This document shows, piece after piece, positions 37,026 to 45,388 of a DNA stretch of 64,000 nt. The stretch spans positions 186,001 through 250,000 of the forward strand of contig NZ_BJTG01000001.1 of assembly GCF_013340205.1 (NCBI RefSeq), given 5' to 3'. A model generated the notes under the pieces. It made no database searches and had not been told where the DNA came from. It saw only the letters and a list, made by a program, of their open reading frames with translations. The first letter of the stretch is position 1. Every line of letters begins with the position of its first letter. The translations under genes and the position numbers were made by a program. The stretch comes from Anaeromyxobacter diazotrophicus. Lineage in GTDB: Bacteria > Myxococcota > Myxococcia > Myxococcales > Anaeromyxobacteraceae.

Positions 37026-37849
37026 CCCCGGGCCAGGCGCCCGGCGGGGACGGGGTCCTGCGGAGCGCGGGGAGCGTGCACCCCGTCGTCCCCGGCGTGC
37101 TCGACGTCACCCACGACGTCATCCTGTACCTCGAGGACATCACCGTCACCTTCAACGGCTTCCGCGCCCTCGACCGGCTCACGCTCTACGTCGGCGTGGG
37201 CGAGCTGCGCGCGCTCATCGGCCCGAACGGCGCCGGCAAGACGACGCTCATGGACGTCGTCACCGGCAAGACGCGGCCCGACTCCGGGACCGCCTACTTC
37301 GGCCAGACGATGGACCTCACCCGCATGAGCGAGGCGGAGATCGCGCGCGCCGGCATCGGGCGCAAGTTCCAGAAGCCCACCGTCTTCGAGCAGCACACCG
37401 TCTTCGAGAACCTGGAGCTGGCGCTCCGGGGGGACCGCCGGGCGCGGCGCAGCCTCTTCGCGCGGCTCGACGCCGACGCGCGCGACCGGATCGCCGACAC
37501 GCTGCGCCTCGTCCGCCTCGGCGCCGAGGCGGACCGGCCGGCCGGGCTCCTCTCCCACGGCCAGAAGCAGTGGCTCGAGATCGGGATGCTGCTGGCGCAG
37601 GACCCGCAGCTCCTGCTCCTCGACGAGCCGGTGGCCGGCATGACCGACGACGAGACGGAGCGCACCGCGGAGCTGGTGAAGTCGCTCGCGGGCCAGCGCT
37701 CGGTGGTGGTGGTCGAGCACGACATGGAGTTCGTGGAGGGGCTCGACTGCCAGGTGACGGTGCTCGACGAGGGCGCGGTGCTGGCGGAGGGCTCGCTGGC
37801 GGCGGTGCAGCGCGATCCGAGGGTCGTCGAGGTCTACCTGGGGCGGTGA
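37022..37849 (+). CDS. urtD: Urea ABC transporter ATPase UrtD
   Basis: A 275-aa ABC ATPase of the LivG class. Walker A is GPNGAGKT, the signature is LLSHGQKQWLEIGM (an SHGQ variant usual in UrtD) and Walker B is LLLLDEPVAGMT. GTG 37022 overlaps the urtC stop (GTGA). About 40 residues precede the conserved domain (ILYLEDITVTFNGFRALD), so a later start cannot be excluded. It powers transport together with UrtE. Confidence 0.93.
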   Translation: MTPGQAPGGDGVLRSAGSVHPVVPGVLDVTHDVILYLEDITVTFNGFRALDRLTLYVGVGELRALIGPNGAGKTTLMDVVTGKTRPDSGTAYFGQTMDLTRMSEAEIARAGIGRKFQKPTVFEQHTVFENLELALRGDRRARRSLFARLDADARDRIADTLRLVRLGAEADRPAGLLSHGQKQWLEIGMLLAQDPQLLLLDEPVAGMTDDETERTAELVKSLAGQRSVVVVEHDMEFVEGLDCQVTVLDEGAVLAEGSLAAVQRDPRVVEVYLGR

Positions 37850-37852
37850 GCC

Positions 37853-38545
37853 ATGCTGAGCGTCGAGGACGTCCACCAGCACTACGGCGGCAGCCACATC
37901 CTGCGCGGCGTCTCGCTCGAGGCGGCGCCGGGCCAGGTGACGGTGCTGCTCGGCCGGAACGGCGTCGGCAAGACCACGCTCCTCCGGTCGATCGTGGGCC
38001 TCGTGCCCGTCTCCGCGGGCCGGGTGGCGTTCGGCGGGGCCGACCTCACCGGCGCGCCGGCGCACGCCCGCGCCCGGGCCGGCATCGGCTACGTGCCCCA
38101 GGGGCGCGAGATCTTCCCCCGCCTCACGGTGGAGGAGAACCTCCTCATGGGCCTCGCCACCCGGCGGCGCGGGGCGGCCGTCCCGGAGCGGGTGTTCGCG
38201 CTCTTCCCCGCGCTGCGGGCGCTCCTCGGCCGGCGCGGGGGCGACCTCTCGGGCGGCCAGCAGCAGCAGCTCGCGATCGGGCGCGCGCTCGCCATGGAGC
38301 CGTCGCTCCTCATCCTCGACGAGCCCACCGAGGGCATCCAGCCGTCGATCATCCGCGACATCGAGCGCGCCATCCGCGCGCTCGCCGCCGAGGGCCGGAT
38401 GGCGATCCTCCTCGTCGAGCAGTACTACGAGTTCGCGCGCTCGCTCGCCGACCGCTACCTGGTCATGGAGCGCGGCGAGATCGTGCGGCGAGGCGCAGGA
38501 GCGGAGATGGAGCGCGACGGCGTGCGCCAGCTGCTGGCGCTCTGA
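37853..38545 (+). CDS. urtE: Urea ABC transporter ATPase UrtE
   Basis: A 230-aa LivF-class ABC ATPase. Walker A is GRNGVGKT, signature LSGGQQQQLAIGRAL, Walker B LLILDEPTEGIQPS. It begins MLSVEDVHQHYGGSHILRGV, matching the family start, 3 bp after urtD. It is the last gene of urtABCDE; a GCGCGC-arm hairpin is possible about 40 bp downstream, but without a T-run. Confidence 0.94.
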   Translation: MLSVEDVHQHYGGSHILRGVSLEAAPGQVTVLLGRNGVGKTTLLRSIVGLVPVSAGRVAFGGADLTGAPAHARARAGIGYVPQGREIFPRLTVEENLLMGLATRRRGAAVPERVFALFPALRALLGRRGGDLSGGQQQQLAIGRALAMEPSLLILDEPTEGIQPSIIRDIERAIRALAAEGRMAILLVEQYYEFARSLADRYLVMERGEIVRRGAGAEMERDGVRQLLAL

Positions 38546-38684
38546 CCTACCCCTCCAGGCCGCCCCCGCGTCACGCCTCGGGCGGGCCGCGCGCGACGCG
38601 GCGCGCTAAGCCGTCTGTCGCCGGCCCGCTGGGCGCCTCACGCCCACCCCGCCCCTTCCGGTACGCCGGCCCGAGGAGAGGACC

Positions 38685-40931
38685 ATGGATTTCCAGAGCG
38701 AGGTGGCCGAGGTCCGCCGCTGGTTCGCGAGCCCCCGGTTCGCCGGCCTGAAGCGCGTCTACTCGGCGCGCGAGGTGGTGGAGCAACGCGGCACCATCCG
38801 GCCCGACTACGCGGTGGCGCGCGGCGCCGCCGAGGCGTTCTACGCGCGCCTCCGCCAGCTCTTCGGCGAGCAGCGGTGCATCACCACCTTCGGGCCGTAC
38901 TCGCCCGGGCAAGCGGTGGCGATGAAGCGGATGGGGATCGAGGGCATCTACCTCGGCGGCTGGGCCACCTCGGCCAAGGGCTCGGCGCACGAGGATCCCG
39001 GCCCCGACCTCGCGAGCTACCCGCTCTCCCAGGTGCCCGACGAGGCGGCGCCCATCGTCCGCGCCCTCCTCACCGCCGACAAGAACCAGTTTCACACCCG
39101 CGCCCGCATGACCGAGGAGCAGCGCAGGGCGACGCCGGAGGTGGACTTCCGGCCGTTCATCATCGCCGACGCGGACACCGGCCACGGCGGCGACGCGCAC
39201 GTCCGCAACCTCATCCGGCGGTTCGTGGAGGTGGGCGTCCCCGGCTACCACATCGAGGACCAGAAGCCGGGCGTGAAGAAGTGCGGGCACCAGGGCGGCA
39301 AGGTGCTCGTGTCCGAGGACGAGCAGCTGAAGCGCCTCTCCGCGGCGCGGTTCCAGCTCGACCTCATGGGCGTGCCGGGGATCCTGGTGGCGCGCACCGA
39401 CGCCGAGTCGGCCACCCTGCTCGACGGCCGCGGCGACGACCGCGACCAGCCGTTCCTGCTCGGCGCCACCCACCTCTCGCTGCCCACCTTCAAGGCGGCC
39501 TTCCTCGCCATCCTGCGGCGCTTCCAGCGCGTCGGGGTGGAGGAGCTCTCCGGGCACGAGCTGTACGCGCTGTGCGAGGAGGAGTACGCCGCCGCCGACG
39601 CCTGGCTCGAGAAGAACGGCTTCGGGCAGGCGATCGAGGCCGCCGCCGCGGCGCTGGCGAAGGGCGCCGTGGCCGGGGTGGACGCCGCGCTCGACCGCGT
39701 CTTCGACAAGTTCGTGGACGCCTGGCAGCAGGAGGCGGGGATCTCGACCTACGCCGAGGCGGTCGGGAACGCCATCGCCTTCCGCGCCCACGAGGGCGAC
39801 GCGCCGGCCATGACGCAGGAGGCCTGGCTCGCCTTCGCGGCGCGCGCGCCGCTCTACCAGGCGCGCGAGAAGGCGCGCGCGCTCGGGCTCGACGTCACCT
39901 GGGACTGCGAGCACGCCAAGACGCCCGACGGCTACTACCAGGTGCGGGGCGGGATCGACTACGCCATCGCCAAGTCGCTGGCGGCGGCGCCGTTCGCCGA
40001 CCTGCTCTGGATGGAGACCAAGACCGCCGACCTCGCCGACGCGAAGCGGTTCGCCGACGCCATCCACGCCGCCTTCCCGGACAAGATGCTCGCCTACAAC
40101 CTGTCGCCCTCCTTCAACTGGGACACGACCGGCATGAACGACGAGCAGATGCGGCGCTTCCCCGAGGAGCTGGGGAAGATGGGCTTCGTCTTCAACTTCA
40201 TCACCTACGGCGGGCACCAGATCGACGGGCTCGCGGCCGAGGAGTTCGCGACCGCCCTCCGCCAGGACGGCATGCTGGCGCTGGCGCGGCTGCAGCGGAA
40301 GTTCCGCCTGCTCGAGTCGGGCTACCGCACGCCGCAGACGCTGGTGGGCGGCCCGCGCGCCGACGCGGGGCTCATGTCGATCTCGGGGCGCACCTCCACC
40401 ACCAAGGCCATGGGCCAGGGCTCGACCCAGCACCAGCACCTCGTCCAGACCGAGGTGCCGCCCAAGCTGCTCGAGGAGTGGCTCGACCTCTGGAGGAAGC
40501 AGCACGGGGTCTCGGCCAAGCTGCGGGTGGCGCTGAAGCCCATCACCGCCGGCTCCGACCTGCTCCAGCTCCAGGTGCTCTCCGCCGACGGGGAGAAGAA
40601 GCTCGACGTGACGTTCGCGAGCATCCACGACCGGCGCGGGCGCAGCATCCTGTCGGTGCGCGACCAGAACACCTTCGACCTCGCGCTCCGCCGCAAGCGC
40701 CTCATGACGGTGGCGCAGCTCTTCCTCTTCCACCGCTACAAGGTGGACTCGGTGCACTACGTCACGCCGACCGAGGACAACGAGCGCCAGGCCGAGGGCA
40801 TGAAGGCGCTCGGGCTCTTCGGGACGGTCACCCAGGAGGTGGGCGAGATCATCGTCGCCGACGTCCAGAAGGCGCGCGTGAAGGAGCTCGTGGCGCCGGA
40901 CCGGAAGGCGCTCGCGGCGCTCATCGGCTAG
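38685..40931 (+). CDS. aceA: Isocitrate lyase, long (AceA2-like) form
   Basis: A 748-aa enzyme, well above the ~430-530 residues of the common form and similar in length to the long isocitrate lyases such as mycobacterial AceA2. The catalytic signature KKCGH carries C200, preceded by [11 protein letters not shown] with metal-binding acidic residues; NLSPSFNWD and [13 protein letters not shown] follow. It splits isocitrate into glyoxylate and succinate in the glyoxylate shunt, used on acetate or fatty acids. A GAGGAGAG ribosome site precedes the ATG. No malate synthase is seen nearby. Confidence 0.92.
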   Translation: MDFQSEVAEVRRWFASPRFAGLKRVYSAREVVEQRGTIRPDYAVARGAAEAFYARLRQLFGEQRCITTFGPYSPGQAVAMKRMGIEGIYLGGWATSAKGSAHEDPGPDLASYPLSQVPDEAAPIVRALLTADKNQFHTRARMTEEQRRATPEVDFRPFIIADADTGHGGDAHVRNLIRRFVEVGVPGYHIEDQKPGVKKCGHQGGKVLVSEDEQLKRLSAARFQLDLMGVPGILVARTDAESATLLDGRGDDRDQPFLLGATHLSLPTFKAAFLAILRRFQRVGVEELSGHELYALCEEEYAAADAWLEKNGFGQAIEAAAAALAKGAVAGVDAALDRVFDKFVDAWQQEAGISTYAEAVGNAIAFRAHEGDAPAMTQEAWLAFAARAPLYQAREKARALGLDVTWDCEHAKTPDGYYQVRGGIDYAIAKSLAAAPFADLLWMETKTADLADAKRFADAIHAAFPDKMLAYNLSPSFNWDTTGMNDEQMRRFPEELGKMGFVFNFITYGGHQIDGLAAEEFATALRQDGMLALARLQRKFRLLESGYRTPQTLVGGPRADAGLMSISGRTSTTKAMGQGSTQHQHLVQTEVPPKLLEEWLDLWRKQHGVSAKLRVALKPITAGSDLLQLQVLSADGEKKLDVTFASIHDRRGRSILSVRDQNTFDLALRRKRLMTVAQLFLFHRYKVDSVHYVTPTEDNERQAEGMKALGLFGTVTQEVGEIIVADVQKARVKELVAPDRKALAALIG

Positions 40932-40940
40932 CGGGCGCGG

Positions 40941-41447
40941 TCAGCGGAGCGCCGCCCTCACCGGGCCGGGCAGGTGCTCGGCCTCGCGGAGGAGCAGGCT
41001 CACCTGCCACAGCTCCTCCTCGCTCAGCGTCTCCTCGAAGCCGGGCATCCCGGTGAGGCGGATGCCGTGCTTCACCTTCCAGTAGGTCTCGCCCACCGGG
41101 TCGTCGGCGACGCCGTGGCCCGGCGCGAGGAGGCTGGGCGGCCGCGGGAACATGCCGCGCGCGATGGGCGAGGGCTGCGCCTCGCCGGGCGCGCCGTGGC
41201 ACACCTGGCAGTTCGCGCTGTAGACCTTCGCCCCCGCGACGAGGTTCGGCCCGTCGGCGGGGATGGGGGCCGGGCGCCGCGCGTCCCTCCCCATCGCGTG
41301 GTGCAGCGCGCGGCTCGCGAGGAACCGCTCCAGGGGCAGGGGTCCGCCCCGGGTCGCGACCGGCATGCCACCCTGCGTCAAGAAGAGGAGCGCGGCGGCG
41401 AGCACGAGCGCGACCCCGAGGGCGATCCCGGCGAGCAGGTTCCTCAT
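40941..41447 (-). CDS. Membrane-anchored monohaem cytochrome c
   Basis: A 168-aa protein with one N-terminal hydrophobic anchor (LLAGIALGVALVLAAALLFL) and one haem-binding CQVCH site (C80, C83, H84). A Met in RLTGMPGFEETLSEEELW is the likely distal ligand. It would carry electrons on the periplasmic face of the inner membrane. It ends 9 bp from the convergent isocitrate lyase gene. The partner enzymes are not identified in the window. Confidence 0.88.
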   Translation of the reverse strand: MRNLLAGIALGVALVLAAALLFLTQGGMPVATRGGPLPLERFLASRALHHAMGRDARRPAPIPADGPNLVAGAKVYSANCQVCHGAPGEAQPSPIARGMFPRPPSLLAPGHGVADDPVGETYWKVKHGIRLTGMPGFEETLSEEELWQVSLLLREAEHLPGPVRAALR

Positions 41448-41509
41448 GCCCGTTCCAACGACCGCGCGGGAGCGTCCGTTCCGCACCCCTTCGTGGGGGC
41501 CCGGCCGCC

Positions 41510-42139
41510 TCAGCGCATCCGGTACGCCGCCGGGACCTGCTCCGCCGACTGCACCACCAGGTCGAGGTCGTGCAGGAGCCCGTCCGCGAGCGTGTAGATC
41601 CAGCCGTGGACCGCGAGCGGCTGGCCGCGCCGCCAGGCGTCCTGGACGATGGTGGTGTGGCAGACGTTCGCGACCTGGGCCGCCACGTTGAGCTCGCACA
41701 GCCGGTCCTGGCGCGCCACCGGGTCGTCGAGGCGCTCCAGCTCGTCGCGGTGCGCCATGTAGACGTCGCGCACGTGGCGCAGCCAGTTGTCGATGAGCCC
41801 GCGCGGGTCCGGGCTCATGGCGGCCGCTACCCCGCCGCAGCCGTAGTGCCCGCAGACGATGACGTGCTTCACCCCCAGCACCTCGATACCGTACTGGAGC
41901 ACCGAGAGGCAGTTCAGGTCGGTGTGCACCACCACGTTGCCGACGTTGCGGTGGACGAAGATCTCGCCCGGCAGCCGGCCCACCACCTGATCCGGCGGGA
42001 GCCGGCTGTCGGAGCAGCCGATCCAGAGCAGCTCGGGCCGCTGGGCGTGCACGAGCCGCTCGAAGAAGCCTGGGTCGCGCTCGCGCATGCGAGCGGACCA
42101 GGCGCGATTCGCCTCGAAGCAGGACTGGAGAGCCTTCAT
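41510..42139 (-). CDS. can: Beta-class carbonic anhydrase
   Basis: A 209-aa cytoplasmic zinc enzyme. The ligands C42, D44, H98 and C101 (CSDSR and GHYGCGG) are all present and numbered as in E. coli Can. R46 pairs with D44 as in the family. It interconverts CO2 and bicarbonate. Its location a few kilobases from urease may be coincidental, though urease releases bicarbonate. Confidence 0.94.
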   Translation of the reverse strand: MKALQSCFEANRAWSARMRERDPGFFERLVHAQRPELLWIGCSDSRLPPDQVVGRLPGEIFVHRNVGNVVVHTDLNCLSVLQYGIEVLGVKHVIVCGHYGCGGVAAAMSPDPRGLIDNWLRHVRDVYMAHRDELERLDDPVARQDRLCELNVAAQVANVCHTTIVQDAWRRGQPLAVHGWIYTLADGLLHDLDLVVQSAEQVPAAYRMR

Positions 42140-42164
42140 GCCCTCCTTCTTAACCGGGCGCCGG

Positions 42165-42677
42165 CTACAGGCCGTAGCAGTGATTCACGAGGGCCTGCGC
42201 CGCGCTCTGACAGGTGGTCCCGGTGGTCGAGCACTGGAAGCACTGGTTGTCGCTCGAGTGGTAGAACTCCTTCCAGGTGTCGCTGCCGTTCAGCTGGAAG
42301 TAGCAGGCGCAGGACTGCCAGTTGCACGACGACCCGGAGATCCACTGCGAGCACTGCAGGTTGCCGGAGCAGGTGCCGCAGGCGCCCATGCTGCCGGTGC
42401 CGCTCGTCCCGCCGGTGGTGCCGCCGGTCGTCCCGCCCGTGGTGCCGGCCGTCGAGCCCGAGCAGGAGTTGTAGGAGCTCCCGCAGTCGCCCTGCGCCGC
42501 AGCGGCGGTCTGCCAGCAGTGCCCGGTGCTGGCGCAGTGGTAGGGGTAGCCGGACGGGCAGCACTTCCCGTCGTTGCAGTCGAGCGGCGCCGTCGCGGGG
42601 CACGTGGAGGCAGTGTTGCCGCCCCCGCCGCAGGCGAGCGCTCCGAGGACCAGCATCCACCCCAGGTAGTTCCTCAT
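42165..42677 (-). CDS. Cysteine-rich secreted lipoprotein with a Thr-Gly repeat linker
   Basis: A 170-aa protein with a lipoprotein signal (MRNYLGWMLVLGALAC, lipobox LGALAC with lipidated C16) and then two cysteine-rich domains (GKCCPSGYPYHCASTGHCW, and from about 98 GACGTCSGNLQCSQW on) joined by a TTGGTTGGTTGG linker. Twenty-odd cysteines point to a disulphide-stabilised outer-surface protein. No function is known to me; such Cys-rich lipoproteins are frequent in myxobacterial genomes. Confidence 0.8.
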   Translation of the reverse strand: MRNYLGWMLVLGALACGGGGNTASTCPATAPLDCNDGKCCPSGYPYHCASTGHCWQTAAAAQGDCGSSYNSCSGSTAGTTGGTTGGTTGGTSGTGSMGACGTCSGNLQCSQWISGSSCNWQSCACYFQLNGSDTWKEFYHSSDNQCFQCSTTGTTCQSAAQALVNHCYGL

Positions 42678-42861
42678 GGCGAGCTCCTCCGCGAGCCGGG
42701 CCGCCGCCGCGGGCTCCCGGTCGCCTCGATCGTCGTGTACCGATCACGGTGAGTGTCTCAGCGGACCGTCCCGGTCGTCAATTCCCGCTCGCCAGGGACA
42801 GCGCGCCGGCGGTGGCGCGCGCGGAGTTGACCTGCGCCGCCTCGGCGCGGCGCCGCGTCCT

Positions 42862-44331
42862 TCACCGGAGGTACAGCCGCGCGCGGAGCATCCCCCGAAC
42901 GCGTGAGCGCTCGCCCCGGCTCCGCGGGGGGATCCCGAGGAAGGCGACGACGGCGGCCAGCGCGAGGAGGGCCGCGCAGAGCAGCATGGCCGCGCGGTAG
43001 GCGGGCGCCAGGGCGGCGGGATCGGTGAGGCTCCCCGCGCCGAGCCCCGCCGCGAGCGGGAGCACCGCCACCGCCAGCAGGCCCGCGGCGCGCGCCACCG
43101 CGTTGTTCACGCCGCTCGCGACGCCGGCGTGGCGCTCGTCGACCGCGCCGAGGGCGGCGGCGGTGAGCGGCGCGACCGTCAGGGAGAGGCCCAGCCCGAG
43201 CACCACCACCCCGGGGAGCACCGTGCGCAGGTAGGTGGCGCCCGCGCCGACTCGCGCCAGCAGGAGCAGGGCCCCGGCGCAGAGGAGCGGACCGGCGGTC
43301 ATGGGGAGCCGTGGGCCGATGCGCTGGGCGAGCGCGCCGGCGCGCGCCGAGAGGAGGAGCATCAGCACGGTGACGGGCAAGAGGGCGGTCCCGGCGGCGA
43401 GCGGCGTGAACCGGGCGACCACCTGCAGCTCGAGGACGAGCAGGAAGAACACGCCGCCGAGCGCCGCGTAGACGGCGAAGGTGACCAGGTTCGCTGCGCT
43501 GAAGACGCGGGAGCGGAACACCTCCAGCGGCAGCATGGGGTGATCCGTGGCGCGCTCGACGGCCAGGAAGGCGAGCAGGCCCGCCGCGCCGGCGGCGAGC
43601 GCCGCCTGGACGGCCGGCGCGCCCGCGCCGAGCGCCGGCCAGGCGGTGAACCCGTAGGTGAGCCCGGCCAGGCCCGCGGCCGCGGCGAGCGCCCCGGGGA
43701 CGTCCAGGCGGCGCGCGGCGCCCGGGTCACGCGACTCGGGCACGTGGCGGAGCGCGACCGCGACGACCACCGCCGCCAGCGGCGCGTTGACGAGGAAGAC
43801 GAGGCGCCAGCTCGCGACCTGCACCAGCCACCCGCCGAGGAACGGGCCCAGCGCGCCGGCGAGGCCGCCCAGCCCCGACCAGGCGCCGATGGCGCGGGCG
43901 CGGTCGTCCGGGTGGAAGGACGTCTCGAGGAGCGCGAGGGCGCCCGGCGTGAGCAGCGCGCCCCCCACGCCCTGGAGGACGCGGGCGGCGACGAGCGCCG
44001 CGAGGCTGGGCGCGAGCCCGCAGGCGAGCGAGGCCAGCGCGAACCAGGTCACCCCGGTGACGAAGACGCGCCGCCGGCCGTAGCGGTCGCCGAGGGAGCC
44101 TCCGAGCAGGACGAGCGAGGCCAGGCTGAGCGCGTAGCCGTTGACGGTCCACTGCAGGCCGGCGGCGCCGGCGCCGAGGTCCGCGCCGAGGCGCGGCAGC
44201 GCGATGTTCACCACCGTGGCATCGACGAAGGCGAGCGCGGAGCCGAGCACGGCGGCGAGGAGCACCCAGCGCCCGGCGGGCGCGCCGTAGCGGACCTGGC
44301 CGGGCGGCGGGAGCTCGCGGGGGCGCGGCAT
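42862..44331 (-). CDS. MFS drug exporter of the DHA2 (EmrB/QacA, 14-TM) type
   Basis: A 489-aa membrane protein with about 14 hydrophobic helices. Typical motifs are VDATVVNIALPRLGADLG (motif D1), GGSLGDRYGRRRVFVTGV (motif A) and the GVGGALLTPGALALLETSF (motif C region). It should export drugs or other small molecules with proton antiport. Substrate unknown. No adjacent regulator is present. Confidence 0.88.
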   Translation of the reverse strand: MPRPRELPPPGQVRYGAPAGRWVLLAAVLGSALAFVDATVVNIALPRLGADLGAGAAGLQWTVNGYALSLASLVLLGGSLGDRYGRRRVFVTGVTWFALASLACGLAPSLAALVAARVLQGVGGALLTPGALALLETSFHPDDRARAIGAWSGLGGLAGALGPFLGGWLVQVASWRLVFLVNAPLAAVVVAVALRHVPESRDPGAARRLDVPGALAAAAGLAGLTYGFTAWPALGAGAPAVQAALAAGAAGLLAFLAVERATDHPMLPLEVFRSRVFSAANLVTFAVYAALGGVFFLLVLELQVVARFTPLAAGTALLPVTVLMLLLSARAGALAQRIGPRLPMTAGPLLCAGALLLLARVGAGATYLRTVLPGVVVLGLGLSLTVAPLTAAALGAVDERHAGVASGVNNAVARAAGLLAVAVLPLAAGLGAGSLTDPAALAPAYRAAMLLCAALLALAAVVAFLGIPPRSRGERSRVRGMLRARLYLR

Positions 44332-44443
44332 GCGGGATCATGTAAGGCCGCCGCGCCGAGGTGTTCACGCACGCGTCAGGGGTGGCGCGCCGCTCACGGC
44401 GCTCGCGCGCACCCTGCCCTGACCGGCGCCCAGGCGGCGGCCG

Positions 44444-44887
44444 TCACGGCGCGGCGGCGGGCGCCGGCACGACCAGGACGGGGCACCGCGCCAGCTGCAC
44501 CACGCCCTCGGCCACCGAGCCGAGCGCGGCGCGGCGCAGGCCGGTCCGGCCGTGGGTGCCCACCACGACGAGGTCGCAGCCGAACTCCTGGGCGCAGCGC
44601 GCGATCTCGTCGGCCGGCTCGCCCCCGAGCTCGAGCGAGGTCGCGAGCCCGCCCGCGCGCTCCTGCGCCTCCCGCGTCCAGCTCCGCAGCTCGTCGTCGT
44701 CCGCCCGTCCGTCCGGGGCCCGGCGGCCGGGTGGAGCGAACAGCGCCTTCGCGCCCGCGGGGGGCCGGACGTGCACGAGCAGCAACTCGGCGTGGAGGTT
44801 CACGGCGAGCTCCGCGGCCTGCTCGAACGCCGCGCGCGACGGCGCGGAGAAGTCGAGCGCGCAGCAGATCTTTCGCCAGGTGGCCAT
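44444..44887 (-). CDS. Universal stress protein (UspA family)
   Basis: A 147-aa single-domain protein. It shows ICCALDFSAPSRAAFEQA at the start and GTHGRTGLRRAALGSVAEGV at the end, the latter matching the ATP-binding G-x2-G-x9-G-S/T motif of ATP-binding Usp proteins. It probably supports survival under stress; no specific partner is known. Confidence 0.88.
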   Translation of the reverse strand: MATWRKICCALDFSAPSRAAFEQAAELAVNLHAELLLVHVRPPAGAKALFAPPGRRAPDGRADDDELRSWTREAQERAGGLATSLELGGEPADEIARCAQEFGCDLVVVGTHGRTGLRRAALGSVAEGVVQLARCPVLVVPAPAAAP

Positions 44888-45141
44888 CGCGCGGCCCTCC
44901 CGCCGAACTTAACCACGGCAGGCGTGTCCGGGCGATCGCACCCCATCCGCGTCACCCTGCCGCTCACGGGCGGGCGCTGGTCGGGCGGTTCACGCTCGCC
45001 GCGCCGCGAGCCCTGGACCAGCAGGCGCCGATTCGCTCCGCGTGCGGGTGACGCCCTCGCGACGCGATCGCGAAGCCGACCCGCGAGGGGTCCACCTCGC
45101 GCTCGGCCTTCACGCGCGCTGCCGCTGCCACCCGGGCTGCC

Positions 45142-45386
45142 GCTCGCCCGGCGCAAGGACCTGGGGCGAGCGCTGCGCAAGCGGCTCCCGCGCAAGCAGC
45201 AGCGCGACTTCAGGGCGGTGCGTGGTCGCCCGGCGCGAGGCCGGCTACGAGGATCGCGCCTGCCGGGACGCCGTCCGCGCGATGGTCCGCGCCTACCGCG
45301 AACACCTCGCGGTCTTCGCGGAGCTGCGCTGGCTGCCGTACGTCGCCGGCGGCGCGAAGGTCCGGAGCGGCGCCCTGCCCGCCTAG
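45142..45386 (+). pseudogene. Decayed DUF2252 gene with internal deletion
   Basis: One frame reads KDLGRALRKRLPRKQQRDF (about 45154-45210), resembling the N-terminal GRALRKxxPR motif of DUF2252 proteins. Immediately after, in a different frame, comes CVVARREAGYEDRACRDAVR and then MVRAYREHLAVFAELRWLPY up to TAG 45384-45386, resembling the segment ~150-200 residues further on in that family. Everything between is missing, and what follows is gone. DUF2252 proteins are ~400 aa and of unknown biochemical function. This is a relic, not a working gene. Confidence 0.6.
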
Positions 45387-45388
45387 CG

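Noticed and set aside
38546-38620. GCGCGC-arm hairpin after urtE as a terminator
   Set aside because: A stem can be drawn but there is no T-run, and such stems are frequent in DNA of this composition.
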